A DNA stretch of 64,000 nt from assembly GCF_014174405.1 (NCBI RefSeq), contig NZ_JACEGA010000001.1, positions 2,892,501 through 2,956,500 of the forward strand, written 5' to 3'. Below the pieces are notes generated by a model. The model saw only the letters and a list, made by a program, of their open reading frames with translations. It searched no databases and had not been told where the DNA came from. This stretch comes from Variimorphobacter saccharofermentans (GTDB lineage: Bacteria; Bacillota; Clostridia; Lachnospirales; Lachnospiraceae). Shown piece by piece: positions 37,181 to 47,330 of this stretch; positions within the stretch are counted from its first letter, which is position 1, and each line of letters opens with the position of its first letter. A program made the position numbers and the translations under genes.

Positions 37181-38089
37181 TCATATTGACGGAAATCTAA
37201 GCTCTATCACAAACCATTCACCCTCAAGTCTGGCATCAATTCTTCCTTTCATTTTTTCGGTTAATATTTTGGTTATTGTAAGTCCAAGGCCTGTACTATT
37301 ATTATTACGTGATATGTCACCCGTATAGAAACGCTCAAAGATAAAAGAGAGTTCCTTCTCTGTCATGTTTCCTTTTTCATTCATAAACCGTATGACGCAT
37401 TCCTTATGATCACAATATTGCTTTATACGAAAACTATTAGCCGCATACTTTAAAGCATTTTGTATCAGATTATTAAAGATACGGTTCAATTGAATTTGAT
37501 CTGCAACAATATAACAATGCTTTTCATCCATTTCAAGCTGAACTGAAATCTCACGTTTTTCAAACTCATTGTAGTATGCTACAGCTGCCTCTGATAGCGC
37601 ATTCTGAACGGATATGGTATCAAAAAGTAAAGGATAATCATCTGTCTCAATCCTTGATAATTCATAAAAATCCTGAATGAATCCCTGTAGTACCTTGGCC
37701 CTTTGTTGAATGATATCCATATACTCATCCTTCTCAGCCTGATTATCGGAAGAACGAATTAAATCGATATAACCGATAATGGATGTCAGGGGCGTTCGTA
37801 AATCATGTGAGATGTTTTCTATCTCACGACGAATCTGAGTTTCTCTTCTCTGATATACGATTCGTTCCTGCTGCCTCGCTTTATAGATTAGGTTAATTCT
37901 AGTAAAGAGATGTTCTAAATCCCTATCCGATGAAAGTGCTTTCAGCTGATTGTTCTTTTCCGGATGCTGCTCTATCTCTTCCATCTGAGCGATAGCGGAT
38001 CTGATCGTATACTTCTGACGAATGCGAAATGTGACCAGAACAAATATCACAATAAACATACCGATTATTGCATATACCATTCCGATCAC
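37181..38089 (-). CDS. Sensor histidine kinase of a Bcr-like resistance module
   Basis: 302 residues. One N-terminal membrane helix (about 3-22) and almost no extracellular part, so an intramembrane-sensing type. The H-box ISHDLRTPLTSI (near 93) is followed by N box (FNNLIQNALKYA), F box (FIFERFYTGD) and G2 (STGLGLTITKIL). The protein is complete: IS copy 2 sits just after its stop. It is the last gene of an RR-ABC-permease-HK operon. Kinases of this short build often depend on the cognate transporter for sensing. Confidence 0.92.
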   Translation of the reverse strand: MIGMVYAIIGMFIVIFVLVTFRIRQKYTIRSAIAQMEEIEQHPEKNNQLKALSSDRDLEHLFTRINLIYKARQQERIVYQRRETQIRREIENISHDLRTPLTSIIGYIDLIRSSDNQAEKDEYMDIIQQRAKVLQGFIQDFYELSRIETDDYPLLFDTISVQNALSEAAVAYYNEFEKREISVQLEMDEKHCYIVADQIQLNRIFNNLIQNALKYAANSFRIKQYCDHKECVIRFMNEKGNMTEKELSFIFERFYTGDISRNNNSTGLGLTITKILTEKMKGRIDARLEGEWFVIELRFPSI

Positions 38090-38122
38090 ACCTCCTCTAC
38101 ATTTTTATTCCCTTACTACGAA

Positions 38123-38899
38123 TTATTTAATCTCCTTCTTACGGAATACCACAAAGCCAACAATTACTACAATGAGCATTTGTGCCAATCCCGCAATCCA
38201 GTATTTTACATGCCCGTTCTCCTGCCAGAATAATGTTAAAACATAATTCTCAAAATCAATATCAATGTTTCCAATTAAATTCCATGGTGTAATATTCGAT
38301 ATCTTATTAATAAACTCGAATTTCATACCTAAAAATCCTGTTACAATAGGAAATCCTATCATTAAACCGCAGGTAGCTGCAATAGAACCGGCCTCACTGT
38401 CCATGATAAAGGTAAAGCAATTCGTTGCTGCCAGAGCGAATAGGAACATTGGTACCACAGCTGCATACATTTTAAATAATAGTTCCATTATTTCCGGACC
38501 GGAATTCTCAAGTAATAAATAGCTGCTCCCTATATAACATCCGACGATAAGCGCAAATGCTAAAAATGCATATACGATCTGTACCATTAACTTTCCAAAA
38601 TATATGGTGCTTCTGGAAATACCATAGGAAATCGTATTTTTAAGTGTATGATTAGTATGTTCATTTCCAAATATCATATTGGAAACCGTAATACACAGAA
38701 AATAAACAATCATTACATTGGAAATCATTAAAGATATTGCAAAGTACGTAGTAGCATATGGGAAATCCGGTTCGCTTAATTTAACTATCGCCAGCAGGAT
38801 ACTAGCGCTGATTAATAATGCGGAGCAGATAATTATAAATAAATACGTGGATTTTGCATGAAATATCCGATAAAATTCACTCTTAAGATAATTAATCAT
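38123..38899 (-). CDS. ABC-2 type permease (Bcr/lantibiotic-immunity-like)
   Basis: 258 residues with six membrane helices and an N-terminal cytoplasmic segment (LKSEFYRIFHAKST), the layout of BcrB/LanE-type permeases that remove bacitracin or lantibiotics from the membrane. It overlaps the ATPase gene by 8 bp and precedes the histidine-kinase gene by 33 bp. Substrate is inferred from context only. Confidence 0.88.
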   Translation of the reverse strand: MINYLKSEFYRIFHAKSTYLFIIICSALLISASILLAIVKLSEPDFPYATTYFAISLMISNVMIVYFLCITVSNMIFGNEHTNHTLKNTISYGISRSTIYFGKLMVQIVYAFLAFALIVGCYIGSSYLLLENSGPEIMELLFKMYAAVVPMFLFALAATNCFTFIMDSEAGSIAATCGLMIGFPIVTGFLGMKFEFINKISNITPWNLIGNIDIDFENYVLTLFWQENGHVKYWIAGLAQMLIVVIVGFVVFRKKEIK

Positions 38900-39815
38900 T
38901 TGACTTACCTCCTACCAATTGGATAAAATAATTCTCCAAATTAATATCCTTAATGGTAATAGCATTCAATGCAATGCCATTCCTTACCGCCATTTCGCTG
39001 ATTTTGGAGGGTTGATCCAAGTAATCATAGATATGGATTGTTAATTCTGGAGTTACTTTATAGGAGGTACAACCGAGCCTGGTTTCAAGAAGAGCGGTCA
39101 TCTCTTCCACCTTATCCACCTTTAATTCAATATATTGCTTACTTTCCTGAGCCAGCTCCTCACTGGACAACTGACGTACCATTCTTCCCTGATCAATAAA
39201 GCCATAATAAGTAACCAAATTCGTTAACTCCGATAAAATATGGCTGGAAATCAATATGGTGATATTCTTTTCTCTATTCAGCTTAAGTAACAGATTTCGT
39301 ATTTCTACTATTCCAAATGGATCCAGACCATTAATCGGCTCATCTAATAGCAAAAGTTCCGGTTGATTCATAAGGGCCAGAGCAAGACCCAATCTCTGCT
39401 TCATACCTAGTGAGAAGCTTTTATACTTCTTTTTACCGGCATCCAAAAGGCCTACCTCATGCAATGCTTCCCTTACGCAGTGCTTACCTGGAATTCCTCT
39501 TTGAACTCTGTAATACTCCAGATTCTGTTCTGCTGTCATATAAGAATAAAAGCTTGGTGTCTCGATAATTGCACCAATTCTCTTTCTTTGCTTGTTAAGC
39601 TCTCTTTCCGAGCCTACTCCAAACAAAGAGATAACACCTTCTGTAGCAAAGGTTTGTCCTGTAATACATCTTAGAAATGTAGTTTTCCCTGCTCCGTTTT
39701 TTCCGACCAGACCATAGATCTCGCCTTGCTTCAGTTCCACATTCACGTCATTCAGAGCTATATGATTACCATACATTTTCGACAATTTTCTTGCTGATAA
39801 TATAACTTCCTGCAC
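38892..39815 (-). CDS. ABC transporter ATPase (BcrA-like)
   Basis: 307 residues. Walker A GKNGAGKTTFL (near 38), signature FSLGMKQRLGLALAL (near 132), Walker B LLLLDEPINGLDP, and SSHILSEL switch. The C-terminal 85 residues form the extension usual for BcrA/LanF ATPases. The start is GTG at 39815 with AAAGGAG upstream. It partners the permease encoded next. Confidence 0.92.
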   Translation of the reverse strand: MQEVILSARKLSKMYGNHIALNDVNVELKQGEIYGLVGKNGAGKTTFLRCITGQTFATEGVISLFGVGSERELNKQRKRIGAIIETPSFYSYMTAEQNLEYYRVQRGIPGKHCVREALHEVGLLDAGKKKYKSFSLGMKQRLGLALALMNQPELLLLDEPINGLDPFGIVEIRNLLLKLNREKNITILISSHILSELTNLVTYYGFIDQGRMVRQLSSEELAQESKQYIELKVDKVEEMTALLETRLGCTSYKVTPELTIHIYDYLDQPSKISEMAVRNGIALNAITIKDINLENYFIQLVGGKSND

Positions 39816-39915
39816 CTTTATACTCCTTTCAAATGATTGATTTGATATCTATCATTATAGGGGCTTTCTTTAAACAAGTACTTAATGAATCTTAAAGAAA
39901 GTATAAAGATGCAAC

Positions 39916-40608
39916 CTAATTTGCATCCATTTTAAATCCAATTCCCCAGACCGTCTTTATATAGGCTTCCTCATCATAGTCCTTTATTTTCTTACGGATA
40001 TTACTGATATGTACATTGATGGTATTGTCCTCACCATAATATCCGGTTTTCCATATTTCCTGATAAAGCTGGTCCTTTGTAAAGACCCTGTCCGGATGCT
40101 GAAGGAGCAGATATAAAATATCAAATTCATAAGCGGTAAGTGTAATCGAATTCTCCTTTACAAAAACCTCTCTTGAGGCCACCTTAAGAAGTAGATTCTT
40201 GAAGGAGATCTCATTATTCTCCGATGCTTCCATATTATTTACATGGCACCTTCTAAGCAAAGCCTCTATTCTGACAAGAACCTCTTCTCGTTCGAAGGGC
40301 TTCGTAATATAGTCATCTGCACCAATTTTTAAGACATTCACCTTATCCTCCAACGAACTCTTAGCAGATATTACGATAATCGGCGTCTGACTTTTCTTTC
40401 TAATCTCCTGAATGATCTCCTCACCGGATAAACCCGGAAGCATTAAATCCAGAATAATGAGATGAAAGTGCTCCATAGAAAATAATAACTGTGCTTCTGT
40501 CCCTGAAAATGCTGATTTCACCTGATAGCCTGCCTGCTCAAGAAACCGTTTCAGTATTCGGTTGATATCTTCATTATCTTCTACAACTAAGACTGATATC
40601 TGGTTCAT
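39916..40608 (-). CDS. OmpR-family response regulator
   Basis: 230 residues from the ATG at 40608 (GGAG 6 nt upstream). N-terminal receiver domain with acidic pocket VVEDNED and phospho-acceptor Asp in ILDLMLPG (near 54), and conserved Thr/Lys (ISAKSS, TKPFE). C-terminal winged helix (about 130-230, LTAYEFDILYLLL...NTINVHISNIRKKI). It should be phosphorylated by the kinase at 37181 and control the ABC pair between them. Confidence 0.94.
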   Translation of the reverse strand: MNQISVLVVEDNEDINRILKRFLEQAGYQVKSAFSGTEAQLLFSMEHFHLIILDLMLPGLSGEEIIQEIRKKSQTPIIVISAKSSLEDKVNVLKIGADDYITKPFEREEVLVRIEALLRRCHVNNMEASENNEISFKNLLLKVASREVFVKENSITLTAYEFDILYLLLQHPDRVFTKDQLYQEIWKTGYYGEDNTINVHISNIRKKIKDYDEEAYIKTVWGIGFKMDAN

Positions 40609-40682
40609 ACTTTTCTCCATTCTAACGATCTATTATGATACAGTAATATATACTTCTCTAATTTAGTTTCTCTTAATCTATG

Positions 40683-40707
40683 AAAAAGCCCGCGATAAAT
40701 ATGCGGG
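40683..40707 (-). terminator. Terminator before the response-regulator operon
   Basis: CCCGC (40689-40693) and GCGGG (40703-40707) form the stem; the minus strand continues CTTTTTC. It ends the gene at 40733-41263. Confidence 0.88.
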
Positions 40708-40732
40708 ACTTCAGAATAACAGCAGAACTCTA

Positions 40733-41263
40733 TTACAATCCTTTGGAACTATAATAGAGATGCTTTGTTTTATAAAAGCTATATAAGAAATAAATATATA
40801 TTACTAAATTAGCGATAATAGCTGCAATACTGATAACAGGAATATAAAAAGCAAGATATGATAAAACACTTATAATAACAATAAGCTTCCAAATACTTAT
40901 TAATGTGTCTGCTTGGAGGAATACTGCATATTTCACTTCTATATCTTTAATAGCCATAATAATTGAGTAGAGAATATAGAGAAATATAACCGTAGCCATG
41001 ATTCCCAAGATAAAATCAAGATAACCCATGGAAGATTTCATTCCCAGCAAATTTATTATCCAGATGATACCACTGTATATTGCCATTCCCAGAACAAAGG
41101 CTTTGATCTTGGAGAACCACGCACTATCCTCCATCAGTTCTTCTACTCCTCTGAGCATCAGTATATATCCCGCAAAATCCGGGATTAACTCTATCGATGA
41201 ACTTCCTAAATTCAGATCAAAATCAATAAAGATTAATATGAGACCGATAAAAATATTTTGCAT
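40733..41263 (-). CDS. Multi-pass membrane protein of unknown function
   Basis: 176 residues with four to five hydrophobic segments and no catalytic motif. The early part (FIDFDLNLGSSSIELIPDFAGYILMLRGVEEL) resembles small Firmicute membrane proteins of unknown role. I prefer the ATG at 41263, with AGGAG about 11 nt upstream; a GTG at 41275 is too close to that site. Own terminator downstream. Confidence 0.65.
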   Translation of the reverse strand: MQNIFIGLILIFIDFDLNLGSSSIELIPDFAGYILMLRGVEELMEDSAWFSKIKAFVLGMAIYSGIIWIINLLGMKSSMGYLDFILGIMATVIFLYILYSIIMAIKDIEVKYAVFLQADTLISIWKLIVIISVLSYLAFYIPVISIAAIIANLVIYIYFLYSFYKTKHLYYSSKGL

Positions 41264-41304
41264 TCCGCTGTACACTCCTAATTCTGTTCTTACATACCAG
41301 TCAA

Positions 41305-41688
41305 TTATAGTCCTGCTTTACAACGATTGCATAAACGCCCACTTCGAATCTTTACTCCACATTTCTCACAGGTAAACCAAGCGTACTCGGAATCATCAGA
41401 AAACTCCAAACGATCTTCCCGTATCCACTTCAGTAATTGCGAAGGAGTAACATCGTTATCATCAGCGATTTGAATGATGGAAGCACGCGGATTTTTCATA
41501 ATATATTCCTTTACCGCCTGGAACTTTAATTCATCTTCAATCACCAATGGCCGCAGTCTAGCTGTTAATAATTTATTCGTTTCCTCTTTATCCACATTGG
41601 GTAGTAATTTAACACAGTTTGGACATAACTCAGGACCATAAATATAATTGAACAATCTTCTGCAATTCTTACATATTTTTACTTCCAT
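41305..41688 (-). CDS. YvyF-like zinc-finger protein
   Basis: 127 residues. Two Cys-x-x-Cys knuckles at the N-terminus (CKNC...CPNC, about 5-26) and two at the C-terminus (CEKC...CNRC, about 103-122), with a helix-turn-helix-like middle (ASIIQIADDNDVTPSQLLKWI). This matches the YvyF/TIGR03826 flagellar-operon protein family of Bacillus and clostridia. The ATG at 41688 has GGAG at 6 nt. No flagellar genes are in the window, so the role here is open. Confidence 0.8.
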   Translation of the reverse strand: MEVKICKNCRRLFNYIYGPELCPNCVKLLPNVDKEETNKLLTARLRPLVIEDELKFQAVKEYIMKNPRASIIQIADDNDVTPSQLLKWIREDRLEFSDDSEYAWFTCEKCGVKIRSGRLCNRCKAGL

Positions 41689-41837
41689 CCATATCTCCTT
41701 AGTGGTAAATAAATATTCTGAAATGCTTAGCAAATTTTACTTTATTTGGCCTTACTTGTATAGTAATACATATTTCCCAAACAAGCAATACACTTTTTAT
41801 CCTACTAGTTCACATATACTACTATAATGTAAAGAAA

Positions 41838-41876
41838 GCCCCGAAAGGCAGTAATAATTTTTACCACTTTCAGGGC
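41838..41876 (-). terminator. Terminator after ddh
   Basis: GCCC-GAAAG pairs with CTTTC-GGGC; TTTCTTT follows on the minus strand. It lies 15 nt after the ddh stop. Confidence 0.85.
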
Positions 41877-41890
41877 CATTTCCATACTAA

Positions 41891-42880
41891 TTATAACATT
41901 TCTTTCCGTAACTGCTCTCCGGATTTCATGGATAAATAAGCCGGTGCAATATCAAATACTGTCTTAGCACCGGAGCATCCTTCCTTGTTCATTCGATACG
42001 CTGCTCTTGCATAGGCTAATAATACATTAGCTGTAAAATCCGCATTAGAATCCAACTTAATTCGGTATTCGATCAGATGATTATTCTCGTTATTCAGACC
42101 TGTTTTACCGCTTTGTAATACAAAGCCTCCATGAGCTAAGCCTCCATGGTTCTTATCAAATTCCTCCTGAGTTATGAAATGAACTTCTGTGTCATAATCA
42201 GCGAAGTAGTTTGGCATGGTCTTTATCTCATGTTCAATTTTTGATTTATCTGCTCCTTCTGCAGCTACAACGTAGCATTCTCTTCTATGCTTCTCTCTGG
42301 TAGTAAACTCAGGAGTTTCTCCCTGACGGATTCTCTCCAGAGCACTTTCAATGGGAATTGTGTACTGTTTTGCATTTACTACGCCCTCTACTCTACGGAT
42401 CGCATCGGAATGTCCCTGGCTCACTCCCTTTCCCCAGAAAGTATAATTATGACCCTGAGGCAGGATTGCTTCTGCATATAATCGATTCAATGAAAACATT
42501 CCGGGATCCCATCCTGAGGAAATAACGCATACCTTGCCAGCTGCCTTAGCCTCTTTATCCATAGCATCATAATATTGCGGAATCTTTGCATGGGTATCAA
42601 AGCCATCCACGGTATTAAAAGAGGCTGCAAAAAAAGGTCCCTGTTCCGGCAAATCCGACATACTTCCACTACATAGGATCATGACATCAATTTGATCGGT
42701 CATGTTTTTCGCATCCTCGATTCGATATGCCTTTGCTCCCTCTGTCATGAGTTTGATTTTGGACGGATCTCTTCTTGTAAATACACCTGCTAGAACCATA
42801 TCCTCATTCTGTCTAATTCCTAATTCAGCACCTTTACCTAAATTACCATAGCCAACAATTCCAATTCTGATTTTGCTCAT
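41891..42880 (-). CDS. ddh: meso-diaminopimelate D-dehydrogenase
   Basis: 329 residues. Reversibly makes meso-diaminopimelate from tetrahydrodipicolinate, ammonia and NADPH, a one-step bypass in lysine and peptidoglycan synthesis. The NADPH loop is GYGNLGKG (near 9), followed by FTRRDPSK, whose Arg residues suit the 2'-phosphate. Substrate-site segments VISSGWDPGMFSLNR (near 120) and WGKGVSQGHSDAIRRV (near 149) are typical. Single gene with its own terminator. GGAGG precedes the ATG. Confidence 0.95.
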   Translation of the reverse strand: MSKIRIGIVGYGNLGKGAELGIRQNEDMVLAGVFTRRDPSKIKLMTEGAKAYRIEDAKNMTDQIDVMILCSGSMSDLPEQGPFFAASFNTVDGFDTHAKIPQYYDAMDKEAKAAGKVCVISSGWDPGMFSLNRLYAEAILPQGHNYTFWGKGVSQGHSDAIRRVEGVVNAKQYTIPIESALERIRQGETPEFTTREKHRRECYVVAAEGADKSKIEHEIKTMPNYFADYDTEVHFITQEEFDKNHGGLAHGGFVLQSGKTGLNNENNHLIEYRIKLDSNADFTANVLLAYARAAYRMNKEGCSGAKTVFDIAPAYLSMKSGEQLRKEML

Positions 42881-42983
42881 ATTGTCCTCCTGTGGTTTTC
42901 AATTATTTTCTTCCAATGTATTGTTATTATTTCGTAAACGTATTCGACTATGCTTGATCATAATAATATGTGAATACTCAAAA

Positions 42984-43018
42984 AATACTCATCAGTATAT
43001 TTACCACTGATGAGTATT
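42984..43018 (-). terminator. Terminator after ilvC
   Basis: A 13-bp perfect stem (AATACTCATCAGT and complement) around a 9-nt loop, 21 nt after the ilvC stop; TTTT follows on the minus strand. Confidence 0.88.
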
Positions 43019-43039
43019 TACCTATCAATAAAACGAAAA

Positions 43040-44189
<1,150 letters not shown>

Positions 44190-44284
44190 CAAATATATAT
44201 ATTCAAACACGTCTCCACGCATTTGTGTACTAATTACCTATCGCTATTCTTCCGTACAACTTATATACCGAAGAAGCATCGCTC

Positions 44285-44788
44285 TTAATCATCAAAATCA
44301 GAAATATCACCCGAGCCTCTGGAAAGTCCTGTGATACCGGTTCTAACCAGTTCTTTAATCGTATATGGCTCTAATAGTTTGATAAAGGCATTGATTTTAT
44401 CCTGATTACCAGTAAGTTCAATCATAAGTGATTCCATAGCTACATCCACAATCTTTGCTCTAAAAATATTCGCAACGGATATGATATCCTGCCGATTTTG
44501 CTCTGTAGCATTTACCTTAACCAATATTAACTCTCTTGTCACAGATTCCCCCGGTGCCAGCTCCTTAATCTCAATAACATCTTCGAGTTTCAGTAATTGC
44601 TTACGTATCTGGTCCAGTATCTGGTCATCTCCATGAGCTAATACTGTCATACGGGATATTGATGGATCCTGTGTCTCACCGACCGTCAAACTATCAATAT
44701 TATATCCTCTTCTACTAAATAATCCAGCTACTCGGCTGAGTACACCGGCAGTATTCTCTACCAAAATCGATAATACCATCCTCTTCAT
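44285..44788 (-). CDS. ilvN: Acetolactate synthase, regulatory (small) subunit
   Basis: 167 residues. Binds valine and activates the catalytic IlvB subunit. Two ACT-like domains: VLSILVENTAGVLSRVAGLFSRRGYNIDSL at the N-terminus (valine site, the segment is about residues 4-33) and a second one from about residue 78. The ATG at 44788 has GGGAGG at 9 nt. The catalytic ilvB is not in this window, so it is encoded elsewhere. Transcribed with ilvC from the promoter at 44915-44943. Confidence 0.94.
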   Translation of the reverse strand: MKRMVLSILVENTAGVLSRVAGLFSRRGYNIDSLTVGETQDPSISRMTVLAHGDDQILDQIRKQLLKLEDVIEIKELAPGESVTRELILVKVNATEQNRQDIISVANIFRAKIVDVAMESLMIELTGNQDKINAFIKLLEPYTIKELVRTGITGLSRGSGDISDFDD

Positions 44789-44831
44789 AGCGTGCTCCTC
44801 CCTATAATATGTACATTTTCTTGTGTCGATG

Positions 44832-44943
44832 TCTATAAGAAAAGCCCTGCACCACAGGACACTCTGCAATGGGGCTTCTGTTGCTGTATAAATAGTAAGT
44901 TTTAAGTTTTAATTATTGTAACAACAACATTTCTATTTGTCAA
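44832..44943 (-). promoter_or_regulatory. ilvN-ilvC promoter with attenuator-like hairpin
   Basis: On the minus strand TTGACA (44938-44943) and TACAAT (44915-44920) are 17 bp apart, near consensus. About 40 nt into the leader AGCCC-CATTGCAG can pair with CTGTGGTG-(CA)-GGGCT, followed by TTTTC, all before the start codon. No Leu/Val/Ile-rich leader peptide is visible, so the trigger of any attenuation is unclear. Confidence 0.75.
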
Positions 44944-45000
44944 GTATAGATATAAATCCTTTCACCAATTTTTAGATGATACTGATTATAGATTCCAGCA

Positions 45001-45071
45001 GGTGCTCTAAGCAGATGTTTCATAAACGCTTTACTTAAGCATATTTGCGCTATACTACAAATGAGAGCACC
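45001..45071. other. Branched stem structure between ilvN promoter and glycosyltransferase gene
   Basis: GGTGCTCT (45001-45008) pairs with AGAGCACC (45064-45071) and encloses several small hairpins. It lies about 110 nt after the glycosyltransferase stop on the minus strand. Could be a terminator without T-run or an RNA element; not a tRNA (no T-loop). The rest of the 44789-45180 gap holds the ilvN promoter and no gene. Confidence 0.5.
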
Positions 45072-45180
45072 CACTTTTCACATGAACAGTTCATAAACCA
45101 AAAAAGATTTTTGAACTACACTTGAGTTGCTCCATACTTCTCTTTCATCCCCACAATGAATGCATAAAAATTCATTCAAA

Positions 45181-46110
45181 TCATATCATTAACATAAGTC
45201 CTATATTCCGAATAATCCCTGTTTTCAAATATCCGTATTTTATCAAAATCATTCTTTTTCGTATCATATTTTCCTGACTTAGATACGCAAACTGCTCTAG
45301 AATTTCTTTATTATGATCATTTAACAGTTCTCCATATATATGAAGAAAGTCGATAGCTTGACGTTCTAACGCGCGCAATGCCTCCTTCTGCATCTGGATG
45401 GATGTGATACGATTCTTTATATAGGCTCCAAACCCAATATCTCCGACCACATTCCCACCATGCTGACGATATAGTAAGGTGCCATCATTAATAAAGCCGA
45501 TTTTTCCGAATGCTGATGCAATGAGACCGACCCACCAATCATGAAAGCGTGCATTTGTCGGGAGCTCATGAGTATGAATTACCTTTCTAAGAGCAGCATT
45601 TACCATAACGGTGCAGCCTATCAGTTTATTTTCCATCAACATATGAGGAAGATCCGTTTTTCTGGTATTCAGATGACTGGAGCAGAAAAAGGAATTCTTT
45701 ATCACATTCAGGTTTTGATCCACCACAACTGCATCTGTGAATACTGCCAATGGCCTATCTTTCCCTAACTGGGCCTCCATGTGTCTGATTCTTTTTAGTG
45801 TAATAGCTATTTTATTATTCTTCCAGACATCATCCTGATCACAGAACATAATATAGTCCGAAGTGGTATGGCATAATGCATTGAGAAAATTCATCGTAAC
45901 ACCCATATTGGTCACATTCTGATAAACATGAATTTTATCCGGATATTGCTCCTCATAAGTCCGTAGTAAAGGAAGCGTCCCATCTTTAGAACCATCATCA
46001 TGAATAAAAAGTTCAAAATCCTGATAGCTTGAACCCAGTATTGAATCAATTTGATCTCCAACATACTTTTCCCCGTTATAGGTTGCCATTATGATAGCCA
46101 CTGTACTCAT
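45181..46110 (-). CDS. Family-2 glycosyltransferase (RgpB-like)
   Basis: 309 residues. GT-A fold with MATYNGEKYVGDQIDSIL at the start, the nucleotide-binding DDGSKDGT (near 38) and a metal-binding DQDD (near 92). The sequence pattern is that of rhamnosyltransferases such as RgpB, which build rhamnose-containing cell-wall polysaccharide on a lipid carrier. No membrane helix, so it works at the inner face of the membrane. GGAGAG precedes the ATG. Cotranscribed with the glycosyltransferase upstream. Confidence 0.88.
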   Translation of the reverse strand: MSTVAIIMATYNGEKYVGDQIDSILGSSYQDFELFIHDDGSKDGTLPLLRTYEEQYPDKIHVYQNVTNMGVTMNFLNALCHTTSDYIMFCDQDDVWKNNKIAITLKRIRHMEAQLGKDRPLAVFTDAVVVDQNLNVIKNSFFCSSHLNTRKTDLPHMLMENKLIGCTVMVNAALRKVIHTHELPTNARFHDWWVGLIASAFGKIGFINDGTLLYRQHGGNVVGDIGFGAYIKNRITSIQMQKEALRALERQAIDFLHIYGELLNDHNKEILEQFAYLSQENMIRKRMILIKYGYLKTGIIRNIGLMLMI

Positions 46111-46171
46111 GTTTTATCTCTCCACATATCTATTATCTCTATCTGCTTTATTGATTGATCAGCCATTCATA

Positions 46172-47146
46172 TTATTTCCAATAGGATTTATTCATGCTAC
46201 AGCGCAGTATTATATTACGGGGCAATAAATCATAACGGAGTCCCATCTGGTATCCGATAAATTTAAATGCGCTGCTGATAATCAGGTCCGGTATTAGATA
46301 ATATTTCTTTTTTTGAATTAAATACTGCATGGTTTTCCTGACTAATTTAATTCCTTCTGATTCCGATTTTACACCATGGAGTACCTCTGCGTATTGATTA
46401 TGGGATACTCCAAGGTCAAAGTTCCGAGTAAATTGTTGTACATACGTATATTTATGGGAATGAATCACCTTTGCATTGGCAGCATACGCCACCTTGTAAT
46501 TGGCTCGAATCATCCCTGCTGCCATAATCATGTCCTCATTAAATATTGTCTTATCTACAAAACCACCCATTTCACGATACACCTTATTACGGTAAGAGGC
46601 ACATACATCGGAACAGAAGAAGGTCTTGATGCCAAGCTCGGGCAGGTCCTCAAGCGTTTTAATCCTGCTATGCTTCGGATAATTAAAATACCTTGTATAG
46701 CGCTCTAGCAAATCAGCTTTCTCGTCCGGGAGCTGTCTTGCATAGGAGGCTGCTACCATCGGATCTGAGTAGGGTTCTAAAAGATTCTCAATCAGTAAAT
46801 GATCAGCCGGAACTGCATCCTGAGTCATAAACAGAATAATATCCGCGTCCGATAAGGAAGCTCCATATTTTCTAGTACCACCATGATCATATTCTTTTTT
46901 ATTAATAGGAATGATCTCAATATTACTTCCCTCTATATCAGGTATCTTCTGCTCCTGTCCCTGATACTCTTCTGTGTGTAATATAATAACCCGATTGGGC
47001 TTTATTGTTTGTTGATATAATTTTATCAGCAGCTTGTCCAGCTTATCATCAGAATGATAGGTCGGAATAATAACATCCACCGTATATTTGCAGTCGATGT
47101 CTCCGCTCTCTGCTTTATCTTCCTGTCTCTGAATATTCTCTTTCAT
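46172..47146 (-). CDS. Family-2 glycosyltransferase (RfbF/rhamnosyltransferase-like)
   Basis: 324 residues with the GT-A signature VDVIIPTYHSDDKLDKLL near residue 24. The HGGTRKYGA segment (near 92) and the MTQDA metal site (near 110) are typical of RfbF-type rhamnosyltransferases. FNEDM (near 197) likely holds the catalytic base. GGAGG precedes the ATG. With the gene downstream it forms a two-gene unit for surface polysaccharide; no other polysaccharide genes are visible here. Confidence 0.86.
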   Translation of the reverse strand: MKENIQRQEDKAESGDIDCKYTVDVIIPTYHSDDKLDKLLIKLYQQTIKPNRVIILHTEEYQGQEQKIPDIEGSNIEIIPINKKEYDHGGTRKYGASLSDADIILFMTQDAVPADHLLIENLLEPYSDPMVAASYARQLPDEKADLLERYTRYFNYPKHSRIKTLEDLPELGIKTFFCSDVCASYRNKVYREMGGFVDKTIFNEDMIMAAGMIRANYKVAYAANAKVIHSHKYTYVQQFTRNFDLGVSHNQYAEVLHGVKSESEGIKLVRKTMQYLIQKKKYYLIPDLIISSAFKFIGYQMGLRYDLLPRNIILRCSMNKSYWK

Positions 47147-47330
47147 ATAACCTCCATAGAATTTGGTTCTCTTGGATTATTTATTAGATTATATACGATA
47201 ACATGTTCACGACCTCAAGCTCTGCTCACATACTAATAAGTCAACTCGCATCATGTTCACTATGCTTTATTATATCATATATGAAGAAAAAGGAAACGGA
47301 AAATATTATTTTCCGTTTCCTAATGTTTCT

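Noticed and set aside
41305..41688. Start of a flagellar operon
   Set aside because: The YvyF-like gene stands alone between a membrane-protein gene and ddh; no flgM, flgK or similar genes follow.
45001..45071. tRNA-like fold with GGTGCTC/GAGCACC ends
   Set aside because: The T-loop and D-loop consensus are absent; only the end stem resembles a tRNA.
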